Shown piece by piece: positions 54,477 to 63,895 of a stretch of DNA of 64,000 bases. The stretch spans positions 17,425 through 81,424 of the forward strand of contig NZ_JAGHQP010000014.1 in NCBI RefSeq assembly GCF_017744255.1. The letters are read 5' to 3'. The stretch's first letter is position 1; each line of letters starts with the position of its first letter. The notes below the pieces were generated by a model. It was not told the origin of the DNA, searched no databases, and saw only the letters and a program-made list of their open reading frames with translations. The position numbers were made by a program, and so were the translations under genes. Origin of the DNA: Brevundimonas sp. A19_0 (GTDB taxonomy: Bacteria > Pseudomonadota > Alphaproteobacteria > Caulobacterales > Caulobacteraceae).

Positions 54477-56423
54477 ATGCGCCTTCGTCTGACCGCCTCC
54501 GCCCTGGCCCTTGCCCTCAGCCTGGGTCTGGCGGCCCCGGCCCTCGCCCAGGTGGGCACCCCTGCCCTGCCCCGCGCCCTGCCGGAAATCCCGGCACCGG
54601 TCGATCAGGCCTATCCGGGAGTGATCCGTTACGAGGTCGACGCCACCGACATCGACCGCAAGATCGTCAGCGTGCGCCAGACGATTCCCGTCAGCGCCGG
54701 ACCGATGACGCTGCTGTATCCGAAATTCCTGCCGGGCAATCATGCCCCGACCGGACCCATCCAGCTGATTGCCGGGGTGACGATCCAAGGCGACGGCGAG
54801 CGCATCGAATGGCTGCGCGACACCATCGACCCCTATGCCTTCCACATCGAGGTGCCGGAGGGCGTCGACGAGATCGTGGTCGAGTTCCAGTGGCTGACCC
54901 AGCCGGACAGCAGCAACTGGCGGGTGGTGATGGCCTCGTCGATGCTGAACCTGCAGTGGGAAAAGGCCCTCATGTATCCAGCGGGCTATCGCCACAGCCG
55001 CATCACCTTTGCGCCGTCGATCCGCCTGCCGGAGGGCTGGCAGTATGGCGTGGCCATGGACACGGTGTCGTTCGAGGACGGGGTGGCCACCTTTGCCCCT
55101 GTCAGCCTGGAGACCCTGGCCGATAGCCCGATGTTCGCCGGTGCCAACTACAAGTCCTATGACCTGGATCCGGGCGGCCGCTCGCCGGTCACCCTGCACA
55201 TCGTGGCTGACCGGCCCGAGAACATCGCCCCGACGCCCGAGCAGCTGGCGGCCTATGAGGCGCTGGTCGATGAGGCCGAGCTGCTGTTCGGCTCGCGCCA
55301 CTTTGATCGCTATGAGTTCCTGCTGGGCATGACCCGCGAGATGGGCGGCATCGGGCTGGAGCACCACCGGTCGAGCGAGAACACCGCCCCGCCCAACTTC
55401 TTCGGCGCCGGGTGGGACGACAACTACGGCACCCGCGCCCTGCTGCCGCACGAGTTCGTCCACTCCTGGAACGGCAAGTTCCGGCGCCCCAGCGACCAGC
55501 TGACCCCCAACTTCAACGTGCCGGTGCAGAACACCCTGCTGTGGGTCTATGAGGGCCAGACGGAGTACTGGGGCGATGTGCTGACCGCCCGGTCGGGCCT
55601 GGGCACCAAGGAGGAGGTGCTGGCCTCGTTCGCCGGCATCGCGGCCTTCTACGAGAACCAGGCCGGGCGCGAGTGGCGCGCGCTGCAGGACACGACCAAC
55701 AACAATCTGCTGGGCTATCGCGCGTCCAGCCCCTGGCCGTCGTGGATGCGGGGCACGGGTGACTACTATCGGGAGTCGGCGCTGATCTGGCTGGATGTCG
55801 ACACCCTGATCCGCGAGATGACCGGCGAGCAGAAGTCGCTGAACGACTTCGCCGCCCTGTTCTTCGGGATCGACGACGGCTCGTGGACGGCGACGCCCTA
55901 CACCTTCGACGACATCGTGACGGCGCTGAACACCGTGGCGCCCTATGACTGGGCGACCTTCCTGCGCAACCGTCTGGACGCCGTGGGACCGGACGCGCGG
56001 GCGCCGCTGGACGGCATCGAGCGCAGCGGATACCGCCTCGTCTACACCGACAGCCCGACCGAGGTTGAAACCCGCATCAACGGCAGCGGGCCCGGCGACT
56101 ACCTCTATTCGCTGGGCTTCTATCTGGCGGGCGGCAACCGGATCGTCGGCGTGCAATGGGGCAGCCCGATCTTCGAGGCCGGTATCGGCGCCGGCTGGAC
56201 CCTGGTATCGGTCAATGGCGAGCGCGCCAGTGCCCAGGTGCTGTCGGATGCGATCACGGCCGCCAAGTCGTCGCCGGACCCCCTCGTGCTGGAGGTCCGC
56301 AATGCCCAGGGCAGCCGCACCCTGGAGATCGATTACCACGGCGGGCTGCGCTATCCGCGGCTGGAGCGGGTGCCCGGTACGCGCGACCGGATGGGCGACA
56401 TCCTGACGCCACTGCGCGACTGA
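54477..56423 (+). CDS. M61 family metallopeptidase (glycyl aminopeptidase type), secreted
   Basis: 648 residues. Signal peptide about 1-24 (LAAPALAQ). N-terminal beta domain, catalytic thermolysin-like domain with zinc motif HEFVH (325-329; HEFVHSWNGK) and downstream Glu in YEGQTEYWGD, then a C-terminal PDZ domain (VGVQWGSPIFEAGIGAGWTLVSVNG). M61 enzymes release N-terminal glycine or alanine. Single-gene unit divergent from SCP2, convergent with a lipoprotein gene. Confidence 0.93.
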   Translation: MRLRLTASALALALSLGLAAPALAQVGTPALPRALPEIPAPVDQAYPGVIRYEVDATDIDRKIVSVRQTIPVSAGPMTLLYPKFLPGNHAPTGPIQLIAGVTIQGDGERIEWLRDTIDPYAFHIEVPEGVDEIVVEFQWLTQPDSSNWRVVMASSMLNLQWEKALMYPAGYRHSRITFAPSIRLPEGWQYGVAMDTVSFEDGVATFAPVSLETLADSPMFAGANYKSYDLDPGGRSPVTLHIVADRPENIAPTPEQLAAYEALVDEAELLFGSRHFDRYEFLLGMTREMGGIGLEHHRSSENTAPPNFFGAGWDDNYGTRALLPHEFVHSWNGKFRRPSDQLTPNFNVPVQNTLLWVYEGQTEYWGDVLTARSGLGTKEEVLASFAGIAAFYENQAGREWRALQDTTNNNLLGYRASSPWPSWMRGTGDYYRESALIWLDVDTLIREMTGEQKSLNDFAALFFGIDDGSWTATPYTFDDIVTALNTVAPYDWATFLRNRLDAVGPDARAPLDGIERSGYRLVYTDSPTEVETRINGSGPGDYLYSLGFYLAGGNRIVGVQWGSPIFEAGIGAGWTLVSVNGERASAQVLSDAITAAKSSPDPLVLEVRNAQGSRTLEIDYHGGLRYPRLERVPGTRDRMGDILTPLRD

Positions 56424-56445
56424 GGCGGGCCGGAGCCCGGGCGTG

Positions 56446-56844
56446 CTACCAGCAGGCCCGGGGCTTGGGTGTCGCCTGCAACTCGGCATAGAGGACCCCG
56501 CATCGGGCCTGGGCATCCGCCGGGGACAGGGCGGCCAGTTCCGCATGCATGCTGCGCAGGGACTCGACCAGCGGTGCGTCGCCCTCGGCCACGCCGCGCT
56601 TCACGTCGCACTGGTGCATTTCATATTTGAGCGAGGCGATCGGCTTGCAGTCCATCGGCAGGCCGTCGAACAGACCCACGGCCGCGTCCTGGGTCAGCGG
56701 CCCTTCGTGCAGGGCGGGCGTTTCGACCGCAGGCGCGGGTTCAGGCGCCGGCGTAGCGGACCCGCTGGCCTCCTCCTGTCCGGAGCAGCTCGCCAGCAGC
56801 AGTGAGGCCAGGACAGTGGCCTGCGCCATGGACCGGATCGACAT
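56446..56844 (-). CDS. Lipoprotein of unknown function
   Basis: 132 residues. Signal with lipobox LLLASC at about residue 20, a Pro/Ala/Glu linker, then a small domain with four cysteines: DCKPIASLKYEMHQC, ARCGVLYAEL and CW at the very end, suggesting two disulfides. GGGGGA precedes ATG 56844. No family recognised. Between the M61 peptidase (convergent) and rplL. Confidence 0.75.
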   Translation of the reverse strand: MSIRSMAQATVLASLLLASCSGQEEASGSATPAPEPAPAVETPALHEGPLTQDAAVGLFDGLPMDCKPIASLKYEMHQCDVKRGVAEGDAPLVESLRSMHAELAALSPADAQARCGVLYAELQATPKPRACW

Positions 56845-56932
56845 GATGGATTCCCCCTGTTTGTCAGAGGAGGATTTGGCGGGCTCGCGCCGGGATTGTC
56901 CAGACCATCCCTGAGGGGGCAACCAAAAAGGA

Positions 56933-56964
56933 AACGGCCCCGGCGGAGATCCACCGGGGCCGTT
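56933..56964 (-). terminator. Terminator of the rplJL operon
   Basis: 11-bp perfect stem AACGGCCCCGG/CCGGGGCCGTT with a 10-nt loop; on the minus strand TTTCCTTTTT follows. It lies 26 bp past the rplL stop. Confidence 0.9.
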
Positions 56965-56990
56965 CGAGAAGAGGTCGCTGACGCGCCAGA

Positions 56991-57380
56991 TTACTTGATC
57001 TGGACCTTGGCGCCGGCTTCTTCCAGCTTCTTCTTGATCTCTTCGGCTTGTTGCTTCGAGACGTTTTCGACGACGTTCTGCGGAGCGCCTTCGACCAGGT
57101 CCTTGGCTTCCTTCAGACCCAGGTCCGAACGCACGCCACGGACTTCCTTGATGACGTTGATCTTCTTGTCGCCGCCGTCGGTCAGGACGACGGTGAACTC
57201 GGTTTGCTCTTCGCCGGCCGGAGCGGCGTCACCACCGGCACCACCGCCGGCGGGCATGGCCATGGCGACCGGAGCGGCAGCCGAGACGCCCCACTTCTCT
57301 TCGAGCATCTTGGACAGCTCGGCGGCTTCCAGAACGGTCAGGGCGGACAGGTCTTCAACGATTTTGGCGAGATCGGCCAT
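56991..57380 (-). CDS. rplL: 50S ribosomal protein L7/L12
   Basis: 129 residues. N-terminal dimerisation helices, an Ala/Gly/Pro hinge ([21 protein letters not shown]) and the C-terminal factor-binding domain ([29 protein letters not shown]). It forms the ribosome stalk with L10. 63 nt after rplJ; followed by a strong terminator, so rpoB is not within this window. Confidence 0.97.
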   Translation of the reverse strand: MADLAKIVEDLSALTVLEAAELSKMLEEKWGVSAAAPVAMAMPAGGGAGGDAAPAGEEQTEFTVVLTDGGDKKINVIKEVRGVRSDLGLKEAKDLVEGAPQNVVENVSKQQAEEIKKKLEEAGAKVQIK

Positions 57381-57443
57381 TTGGATTTTCCTTCGGAGGA
57401 TAGGGGTTCAGTAGAGAGGTTGCAGAGATGAAAGAGCAGGCGC

Positions 57444-57959
57444 TCAGGCGGCGTCCTTGGTCGCGTACGCGTTGAACACGCGAGCCAGCTGGCCGGCCGG
57501 GGCCTGGACGACACCGGCGATCTTGGTCGCAGGCGCGTTGAGCAGTCCCAGCAGCGAGCCACGGATCTGATCCAGCGACGGCAGCTTGGAGAGAGTCTCC
57601 ACGCCCTTCGCGTCCAGAACCTTGTCGCCCATGAAGCCGCCCAGAACGACGAACTTGTCGTTGCCCTTGGCGAATTCAGCGGTGACCTTGGCCGCCGTGA
57701 CGGCGTCGTCGGCATAGGCAATGCCCACCGGACCCTTGAACAGGCCGTGGTAGTCGCTGCCTTCCTCGGCCTCGAGGGCCTTGAGCGCCAGACGGTTCTT
57801 GATCACCTTGAACGCGCCGCCTTCCTTGCGGAGGCGGCCACGCAGGTCTTCCATGTCCGCAACGGTCAGACCCAGGTTGTGGGTCACGACCACGGCGCCG
57901 GCGTCGGCGAACACGCCCTTCAGCGTCTCGATCGACTCGGCCTTTTGTGCGCGGTCCAT
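57444..57959 (-). CDS. rplJ: 50S ribosomal protein L10
   Basis: 171 residues: MDRAQKAESIETLKGVFADAGAVVVTHNLGLTV at the start, rRNA-binding domain, and a C-terminal helix that holds L7/L12 dimers. In many bacteria L10 (with L12) represses its own mRNA through the leader. Here a leader of some 300 nt precedes the start. Confidence 0.97.
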   Translation of the reverse strand: MDRAQKAESIETLKGVFADAGAVVVTHNLGLTVADMEDLRGRLRKEGGAFKVIKNRLALKALEAEEGSDYHGLFKGPVGIAYADDAVTAAKVTAEFAKGNDKFVVLGGFMGDKVLDAKGVETLSKLPSLDQIRGSLLGLLNAPATKIAGVVQAPAGQLARVFNAYATKDAA

Positions 57960-58297
57960 TGCGGTCTCCAGTCAGTCGTTCGCCGCCGGGCTTATTCCCG
58001 ACGACGGATGGCCCATACGATCGCGTCGCCGCGAGACGTGGGGGCCGGTCGTATTGTCCGAAGGAAGTTCCGAGGCCATGCCAGCCGCGCGAGCGCAGGC
58101 CGGAGGGCGACGTCTGCATCCCCATCTCCCCACGGTGCCAGAGGGCTCTCTGACGTTTATGGCGAAGGTGACCCCCTCGCCCCGAAGTTCTCGGACAGGC
58201 AGATCAGACCCGAAGGCCCGATCAAGGCGCGCTTCATACAGGTCCGGTCGGAAAAATCAATGCCCCGGGCGCGTGACAGGGCGCGCCGCACGAAAAA
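57960..58297 (-). promoter_or_regulatory. rplJ leader region (probable L10 autoregulatory leader and promoter)
   Basis: 338 bp between the rplA terminator and the rplJ start with no gene I can support; overlapping frames here are Arg-rich artefacts. A possible promoter is TTGATT (58260-58255) followed after 16 nt by TATGAA. The leader would then be long enough to fold the L10-binding structure known from other bacteria. Inference from position. Confidence 0.45.
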
Positions 58298-58321
58298 GGG
58301 GCAGTGGTCGCCCACTGCCCC
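58298..58321 (-). terminator. Terminator of the rplKA unit
   Basis: 10-bp perfect stem GGGGCAGTGG/CCACTGCCCC, 4-nt loop, followed on the minus strand by TTTTT (58297-58293). It separates rplKA from rplJL. Confidence 0.9.
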
Positions 58322-58349
58322 CGTTTCTGTCGTCAGCGATCCGTGCGGA

Positions 58350-59039
58350 TCAGGCGCCCAGCGAGGCCGGGTCCACCTTGACGCCCGGTCCCATGGTCGA
58401 GGACAGGCTGATCTGCTTGACGTAGGTGCCCTTGGCGCCCGACGGCCTGGCACGGACGAGCGCGTCGACCATCGCCTTGACGTTAGCTTCCAGAGCGTCC
58501 TGGGCGAACGAGGCCTTGCCGATGCCGGCGTGGACGATGCCCGCCTTCTCGACGCGGAACTCGACCGCACCGCCCTTGGCGTCCTTGACGGCCTGGGCGA
58601 CGTTCGGGGTCACGGTGCCGACCTTGGGGTTCGGCATCAGGCCGCGCGGGCCCAGCACCTTACCCAGACGGCCGACGAGGGCCATCATGTCCGGCGAGGC
58701 GATCACGCGGTCAAAGTCCATGAAGCCGCCGTTGATCTTCTCGTACAGGTCCTCGGCACCGACGTGCTCGGCACCGGCGGCCCTGGCTTCCTCGGCCTTG
58801 GCGTCCTTGGCGAAGACGGCGACGCGGACGTCACGGCCCGTGCCCGACGGCAGGTTGACCACGCCGCGGACCTGCTGGTCAGCGTGACGCGGATCGACAC
58901 CCAGGTTGACGGCGATCTCGATCGACTCGTCGAACTTGGCCTTGGCGTTGTCCTTGACCATCTTGATGGCTTCATCGAACGGCAGGGCGTTCGTGCGGTC
59001 GCCGGTCCAGGCCTTGATGCGCTTGGTTTGCTTGGTCAT
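58350..59039 (-). CDS. rplA: 50S ribosomal protein L1
   Basis: 229 residues. Two-domain L1 with [25 protein letters not shown] and the signature segment [26 protein letters not shown]. It binds 23S rRNA at the mobile stalk that releases deacylated tRNA. It starts 3 nt after rplK and ends 28 bp before the terminator. Confidence 0.97.
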   Translation of the reverse strand: MTKQTKRIKAWTGDRTNALPFDEAIKMVKDNAKAKFDESIEIAVNLGVDPRHADQQVRGVVNLPSGTGRDVRVAVFAKDAKAEEARAAGAEHVGAEDLYEKINGGFMDFDRVIASPDMMALVGRLGKVLGPRGLMPNPKVGTVTPNVAQAVKDAKGGAVEFRVEKAGIVHAGIGKASFAQDALEANVKAMVDALVRARPSGAKGTYVKQISLSSTMGPGVKVDPASLGA

Positions 59040-59042
59040 GGC

Positions 59043-59474
59043 TTAGGCCTCCACCACGTTGAGGCCCATGGCGCGGGCAGAACCTTCGATGATCTTGGCC
59101 GCGGCCTCGATGTCGTTGGCGTTCAGGTCCTTCATCTTCTTTTCGGCGATCTCGCGCAGCTGGGTGCGGGTGATCTTGCCGACGGTCTCGCGGCCGGTCG
59201 CCTTGGCGCCCGACTTCAGCTTGGCCGCTTCCTTCAGATACCAGGTCGCCGGCGGCGTCTTGGTGACGAAGGTGAAGCTCTTGTCCTGATAGACGGTGAT
59301 GACGGTCGGAAGCGGGGTGCCCTTGGCTTCCTTCTCGGTGCGCGCGTTGAACTCCTTGCAGAAGCCCATGATGTTCACGCCGCGCTGACCGAGCGCCGGC
59401 CCGATCGGGGGCGACGGCGTGGCGGAGCCCGCGGGCACCTGCAGCTTGATATAGCCGAGAATCTTCTTGGCCAT
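59043..59474 (-). CDS. rplK: 50S ribosomal protein L11
   Basis: 143 residues: [37 protein letters not shown] (proline-rich N-domain that senses elongation factors), then the rRNA-binding C-domain [37 protein letters not shown] sequence. 149 bp after nusG. Confidence 0.97.
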   Translation of the reverse strand: MAKKILGYIKLQVPAGSATPSPPIGPALGQRGVNIMGFCKEFNARTEKEAKGTPLPTVITVYQDKSFTFVTKTPPATWYLKEAAKLKSGAKATGRETVGKITRTQLREIAEKKMKDLNANDIEAAAKIIEGSARAMGLNVVEA

Positions 59475-59623
59475 TGGTCTCTCCTATGAAGCGGGGAAAT
59501 CAATCCCGGCGGATGAGCCGTGGTGCGGTATGGCAACCTCCCACGGATTTACCCCCCGCCCGAAGCCGGAGGGAGGCGCGCCTATAGCGGACGGCGCACC
59601 GATTGGCAAACCGGCAGTGAGCC

Positions 59624-60202
59624 CTAGCCCGCGACCTTTTCCACCTGGTTGTATTCCAGGTCGACCGGGGTCGGGCGGCCGAAGATGGACACGGCGACGC
59701 GCAGGCGGGCGTTGTCCTCGTCGATGCTCTCGACCTGGCCGTCGAAGCTGGCGAACGGGCCGTCGACGACCTTCACGGTCTCGCCGATGTCGAAGTGGAT
59801 CTTGGGCTTGGGCCGCTCGACGCCCTCTTCCGAGGTGCCGATGATGTTCTGGATCTCACGCTCCGAGACCGGCAGCGGCTTGGTGCCGCCCTGGGCGCCG
59901 AGGAAGCCGGTGACCTTGGGCGTGTTCTTGACCAGGTGATAGGCCTCGTCGGTCAGCTCCATCTTCACCAGCACATAGCCGGGCATGAATTTGCGTTCCG
60001 AATTGACCTTGCGGCCGCGACGGACCTCGACGACCTCTTCGGCCGGCACGAGGATTTCCGAGAAATAGTCGCTCAGTCCCTGCTGGCGCGCCTGGTCTTC
60101 CAGGTGCTGGGCCACCTTCTTTTCGAAGTTCGAATAGGCGTGGACGATGTACCACTTGTGGCGGGGATTGGCGGGCGCGGCGGCCGGTGCGGCGTCGGTC
60201 AT
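59624..60202 (-). CDS. nusG: Transcription termination/antitermination protein NusG
   Basis: 192 residues. NGN domain (KWYIVHAYSNFEKKVAQHLE, MPGYVLVKMELTDEAYHLVKNTPKVTGF) binds RNA polymerase; the KOW domain (IGETVKVVDGPFASFDGQVE) contacts Rho or ribosomal S10. A short Ala/Pro-rich N-terminal tail precedes the core. It follows secE by 10 nt. Confidence 0.97.
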   Translation of the reverse strand: MTDAAPAAAPANPRHKWYIVHAYSNFEKKVAQHLEDQARQQGLSDYFSEILVPAEEVVEVRRGRKVNSERKFMPGYVLVKMELTDEAYHLVKNTPKVTGFLGAQGGTKPLPVSEREIQNIIGTSEEGVERPKPKIHFDIGETVKVVDGPFASFDGQVESIDEDNARLRVAVSIFGRPTPVDLEYNQVEKVAG

Positions 60203-60212
60203 ATCGATATCC

Positions 60213-60500
60213 TCAGGAGCCGATGGCGAGAATGCGCTGGGAGATCGCGCTCAGGCCGAAATCGACCACGAAGAAGAAGGCAGCAGCCAGCAGCACCATG
60301 ATGAAGACCATCACCGAGGTGATCCAGGTCTCCTTGCGGCTGGGCCACACGATCTTGCGGCCCTCGGCCTGCACCTGGGAGAAGAACTGGACCGGCGAGG
60401 TCCGCTTCTTCGGCGCCGGGGTATCGACCGACACGGTCTGCGCACCGGCCGGGGTTGCCCCCGCCGTGCGGCGTCCACCCGGTGTTTTCGCCTTGGCCAT
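60213..60500 (-). CDS. secE: Preprotein translocase subunit SecE
   Basis: 95 residues. An Ala/Pro/Thr-rich N-terminal tail of about 35 residues, the conserved amphipathic segment QFFSQVQAEGRKIVWPSRKET, then one membrane helix (SVMVFIMVLLAAAFFFVVDFG). The start is ATG 60500 (MAKAKTPGG); the upstream in-frame extension runs through tRNA-Trp and is not coding. Confidence 0.95.
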   Translation of the reverse strand: MAKAKTPGGRRTAGATPAGAQTVSVDTPAPKKRTSPVQFFSQVQAEGRKIVWPSRKETWITSVMVFIMVLLAAAFFFVVDFGLSAISQRILAIGS

Positions 60501-60573
60501 CTGCTGTCTCTTCAAAACTCTGGGTCTGTCACCCCCACATGGGCATTGCCAGGCGGCGGTAACAGGGGGGAAG

Positions 60574-60649
60574 TGGCAGGAGTGGAGGGACTCGAACCCC
60601 CGGCCCTCGGTTTTGGAGACCGATGCTCTACCAGCTGAGCTACACTCCT
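60574..60649 (-). tRNA. tRNA-Trp (CCA)
   Basis: 76 nt with encoded CCA. Acceptor stem AGGAGTG/CACTCCT, discriminator G. Anticodon stem TCGGT/ACCGA with loop CTCCAAA; anticodon CCA at 60616-60614. It lies upstream of secE on the same strand, the usual tuf-trpT-secE-nusG order, although here tuf is about 3 kb away. Confidence 0.97.
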
Positions 60650-60793
60650 GTGGCCCGGACAATGAACAACGCGCCGTGGGCGGACCCATCGGCGCGCGGT
60701 CTTGACCAGAAGGGGCGTATGCCCCAGCGCGCCATGCATTTCAAGCGGGCATTCGCCGTGCCGGACGGCAAGGCCCCTGCCCGTCCCGCGGCC

Positions 60794-62119
60794 CTAGTCG
60801 GTATCCGAGTCGTCGACGGCCTGTTCGGCAGCAATCACGGCCCGGAATATGAGCTTGTCGATACGGCGGTCGTCCATGTCGACGATCTCGACCTCAAACC
60901 GACCCAACTGCAGCACCTCGCCCTCGGAGGGCACGCGCGACAGCTCGTGCAGGACCAGACCGGCCACCGTGTGGAAGCTCTCGTTCTCGCCGAACATCTC
61001 GCCCAGATGGTCCGACAGCTCGTCCAGGTCGGTGCGGCCGTCGACCAGCCAGCTGCCGTCAGCGCGCTGGGTCACATAGGCATTGGGCTCGTCGTGGCTT
61101 TCGTTGAAGTCGCCCGCGATCATTTCCAGCAGGTCGGTGGCCGTCACCACCCCTTCGAAGGCGCCGTACTCATCGACGATGAAGGCCATGTGGACGCGCG
61201 AGCCCTTCATGATCTCCAGCGCCTTCAGCACCGAGGTCGACTGGGGGATGAAGGCCGGCACCTGGACCAGCTTCTCGACATTGAACTCGCCATTGTCGAG
61301 CAGGCTGTCCAGCAGGTCCTTCTTGTGGACCACGCCCAGCGGATTATCGACGTCGCTGTCGCGGGCCACCACGATCCGGGAATAGGGACAGGTGCGAACC
61401 TCTTCGCGCAGGGCCCCCTCCTCCTCGTCCAGCGCGATCCAGAAGACCTCGTGGCGGGCCGTCATGGCCACGCGGATGGGACGGTCGCCGAGGCGCAGGA
61501 TCTCCTCGATCATCACCTGTTCCTCAGGCTCGATCAGGCCGGCCGAGGTGCCCTCGGCCAGGATGGTCTCGACCTCTTCCTGGGTGACATCGGTGCCGTC
61601 GCGGTCCTTGACCCCGATCAGCTTGAGAATGCCCGAGGTCGAGGCCGTCAGCACGACGACGAAGGGCTTGAGCACAATGGCCAGCGACGAGATCGGGCCG
61701 GCGGTCAGGGCAGCGATCGATTCGGGGAAGATCAGCGCCAGCCGCTTGGGCACCAGTTCGCCGACGATCACCGAGATATAGGTGATGAAGATGACGACGA
61801 GGGCCGTCGAGAAGACCTCGGAATACGCCGCCAGCGACGGGATCGAGGCCTCGAGCAGCTGGTTCAGCTCGCCCGCAATGGCCGCCTGACCATAGGCACC
61901 CGCCAGAATGCCGATCAGGGTGATGCCCACCTGGACGGCCGACAGGAAGTGGGTCGGGTCCTCGGCCAGTTTCAGGGCGGCCTTTGCCCCGCGATCGCCC
62001 CGCTCCGCCCGGCTCTGGAGCTTGGCCTTCCGCGAGGAGACGACCGCGAGCTCGGTCATGGCGAACAGGCCGTTGAGCACCACGAGGAGCAGAACGACGA
62101 CGATAGAGAGGGCTAACAT
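60794..62119 (-). CDS. CNNM/CorC-type membrane protein with CBS pair (hemolysin family)
   Basis: 441 residues. DUF21/CNNM domain with about four helices (VVLLLVVLNGLFAMTELAVVSSRK; ITLIGILAGAYGQ; VIVGELVPKRLAL), a CBS pair (VFWIALDEEEG...; VPAFIPQSTSVLKALEIM, FIVDEYGAFEGVVTATDLLE) and a CorC_HlyC C-terminal domain (DGSWLVDGRTDLDEL). Homologues affect Mg/Co efflux; 'hemolysin' is a historical label. Monocistronic, or following the small ORF at 62168. Confidence 0.92.
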   Translation of the reverse strand: MLALSIVVVLLLVVLNGLFAMTELAVVSSRKAKLQSRAERGDRGAKAALKLAEDPTHFLSAVQVGITLIGILAGAYGQAAIAGELNQLLEASIPSLAAYSEVFSTALVVIFITYISVIVGELVPKRLALIFPESIAALTAGPISSLAIVLKPFVVVLTASTSGILKLIGVKDRDGTDVTQEEVETILAEGTSAGLIEPEEQVMIEEILRLGDRPIRVAMTARHEVFWIALDEEEGALREEVRTCPYSRIVVARDSDVDNPLGVVHKKDLLDSLLDNGEFNVEKLVQVPAFIPQSTSVLKALEIMKGSRVHMAFIVDEYGAFEGVVTATDLLEMIAGDFNESHDEPNAYVTQRADGSWLVDGRTDLDELSDHLGEMFGENESFHTVAGLVLHELSRVPSEGEVLQLGRFEVEIVDMDDRRIDKLIFRAVIAAEQAVDDSDTD

Positions 62120-62167
62120 TCAGGGGAGACAGTGCGTCGCGGCGCGACAAGGGGCATCCGCATTTCC

Positions 62168-62308
62168 CTAATACGGTGCTTTGACCATTCCCGCCATGGG
62201 GTTGTTGGCCACCGCTGCCGATTGGGGCGCATCCGCCGGAATCACGGCACAGGCCGCCGCCCCCAGCAGGGTGCCGATGAAGATCCCGATATGAAGCGAG
62301 CGGCGCAA
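62168..62308 (-). CDS. Possible 46-residue exported peptide
   Basis: Begins at a TTG and reads RRSLHIGIFIGTLLGAAACA, a plausible signal peptide with AAACA before cleavage, then VIPADAPQSAAVANNPMAG and a TAG. AGGG lies 11 nt before the TTG, which is long spacing. It lies 48 bp upstream of the CNNM gene on the same strand. The signal-peptide pattern is the only positive evidence; it may be chance. Confidence 0.35.
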   Translation of the reverse strand: MRRSLHIGIFIGTLLGAAACAVIPADAPQSAAVANNPMAGMVKAPY

Positions 62309-62436
62309 TGTTACCAAATCCCTAACGTTCCTGATCCGAACGTAGGCACCGGTTGCCCCTTCCGCGCAAGCTATCGCCCCCGTCAGGCGCGGTGTTAACC
62401 GCCTTGCGTCACCTATCCGGCGAGCAGGCAGCGCGA

Positions 62437-63108
62437 TCAGCCCAGATCAGCCTCCCGGGCGACCTCGTCCAGGAACTGGTAGTAGGCCGCCGCCGCCTCG
62501 ACCATCTTGTGCGTGATGAAGGCATTCGCTCCGGCACCGACTGCGGCCCCGATGAAAGGCACGAACCGGCCCAGGGTCGGCCCCAGCAAGATCTTGGCCA
62601 GCCAAGCCGACCCCTTCTTGGCCGCCAGCGTGTTGATCGTCGTGTGCGACATTGCCGCAATCTGGGTGGTGACTGCAGACGCCAGCAGCTTCGCGCTGGC
62701 AGCCGGACCCACGGTGACTGCGCCGAGCTTGGCCGCCATGACCTTTGCAGAGGCGCTCGCAGAGCCGATCAGGGCCTTGCGGTCCGCCGGCTGCTCTGAT
62801 GCCCACAACATGATCGCGGGAAAGTCCTCGACCGCTGCCGCGCCCCTCTGAATATAACCCACGCCCAGAGCCGAGTTTCGCAAGAACCGCATCAGCAGGA
62901 TCAGTTCCGGGATCAGCAAGGCCAGTCCGACCGGTCCCCCGACCACCGCTGGCGCGGCGAGGCTGCCAGCCTTGACCATTCGCGACTTTTTCCAGCCGTC
63001 CATGGTTTGGTGTTGACTGAGTTCACGAACTTCGTCGATGTCGGAACCGAACGATTCAAACGCCTTGAGGAGCGCGTCGTTCAAGGCCTTGAGCAGTTCG
63101 TGCTTCAC
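62437..63108 (-). CDS. EcsC family protein
   Basis: 223 residues from a GTG at 63108 with GGGGGA just upstream; the longer in-frame start at 63213 lacks a ribosome site. Features: a polar helical N-terminus, MVKAGSLAAPAVVGGPVGLALLIPELILLMRFLRN (hydrophobic, probably membrane-associated), later Gly/Ala-rich hydrophobic stretches (LLGPTLGRFVPFIGAAVGAGANA). EcsC proteins occur with ABC transporters in Bacillus but their role is unclear. Next to another membrane protein gene on the same strand. Confidence 0.82.
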   Translation of the reverse strand: MKHELLKALNDALLKAFESFGSDIDEVRELSQHQTMDGWKKSRMVKAGSLAAPAVVGGPVGLALLIPELILLMRFLRNSALGVGYIQRGAAAVEDFPAIMLWASEQPADRKALIGSASASAKVMAAKLGAVTVGPAASAKLLASAVTTQIAAMSHTTINTLAAKKGSAWLAKILLGPTLGRFVPFIGAAVGAGANAFITHKMVEAAAAYYQFLDEVAREADLG

Positions 63109-63231
63109 CGAGTCCCCCGCCGTGATGGTGGCGCCGGTCGAACCGGGGCCCGCCGTGTGACGCCCACTCACCCTGCGCAATATCAACGGTACCCGACAGC
63201 CTTGCGAAGTCAATCAGAGGATAACCCGGCA

Positions 63232-63789
63232 TCAAAGCCCTGCCGCCCCCAAGCCCGCATTCAGGGCGACGAAGACGATCACGGCGAGCAGGATGCTGGC
63301 GATCTGACCAAGCTGCGAAACAAGTTCACGTGACGTGGGTCTCGCCCCGCGCCAGCTTGATGGGACAGCCAGCGCCAGAACGACCAGCACTGCGGCCCAC
63401 ACAAGCCACATGGCGATCTGCCCCCTCGGGCCGAGAACCGCCTGCCCGAAGCCACACAGGAACACGCTCGCGCTCAGGACCCTTCCTTCAATACTCACGG
63501 AGCCGCGAGCGATCGCGCCGGCCATGATGCCTCCCAGTAGAATCGAGTGCTGCCAAGCGGGATCCAGGCTCACCCAGGCCGGGAAATCGCGCCCGAGCGA
63601 TTCCGCGATCCGCTCGACGAATGGCGTGATGGGACTGAACGCAAAATTGACAGCCCTTTCATACCAGTTGACCATCAGTTGGAGGGGAGCGGCCAGCCCC
63701 AGTTGCCGCCCGCGATGCAGCAAGACGACAACAGAGGCCGCCCCCAGAGCCGTTCCAAGTCCAGATATGATCCTGCCTGTGGCCCGCAT
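63232..63789 (-). CDS. Membrane protein of unknown function
   Basis: 185 residues. An N-terminal hydrophobic segment (about 5-23), a polar middle part with FAFSPITPFVERIAESLGRDFPAW, and several C-terminal helices (WQHSILLGGIMAGAIA; SVFLCGFGQAVLG; IAMWLVWAAVLVVLALAV; IASILLAVIVFVALNAGLG). No family recognised. 123 bp upstream of the EcsC gene, probably in one unit with it; starts 45 bp beyond the tuf terminator. Confidence 0.72.
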   Translation of the reverse strand: MRATGRIISGLGTALGAASVVVLLHRGRQLGLAAPLQLMVNWYERAVNFAFSPITPFVERIAESLGRDFPAWVSLDPAWQHSILLGGIMAGAIARGSVSIEGRVLSASVFLCGFGQAVLGPRGQIAMWLVWAAVLVVLALAVPSSWRGARPTSRELVSQLGQIASILLAVIVFVALNAGLGAAGL

Positions 63790-63841
63790 CAGCCCAGCCT
63801 ATCCTGGGTCCGCGAGTGTCGGCAGGAGGAGAGATAAAAAA

Positions 63842-63871
63842 AACGGCCCCCGGATTGCTCCGGGGGCCGTT
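63842..63871 (-). terminator. Terminator of tuf
   Basis: 12-bp perfect stem AACGGCCCCCGG/CCGGGGGCCGTT with a 6-nt loop and an 8-nt U-run on the minus strand (63841-63834). It lies 25 bp past the tuf stop. Confidence 0.93.
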
Positions 63872-63895
63872 CTGTCTTTCAGCCGTGGGGGCTGA

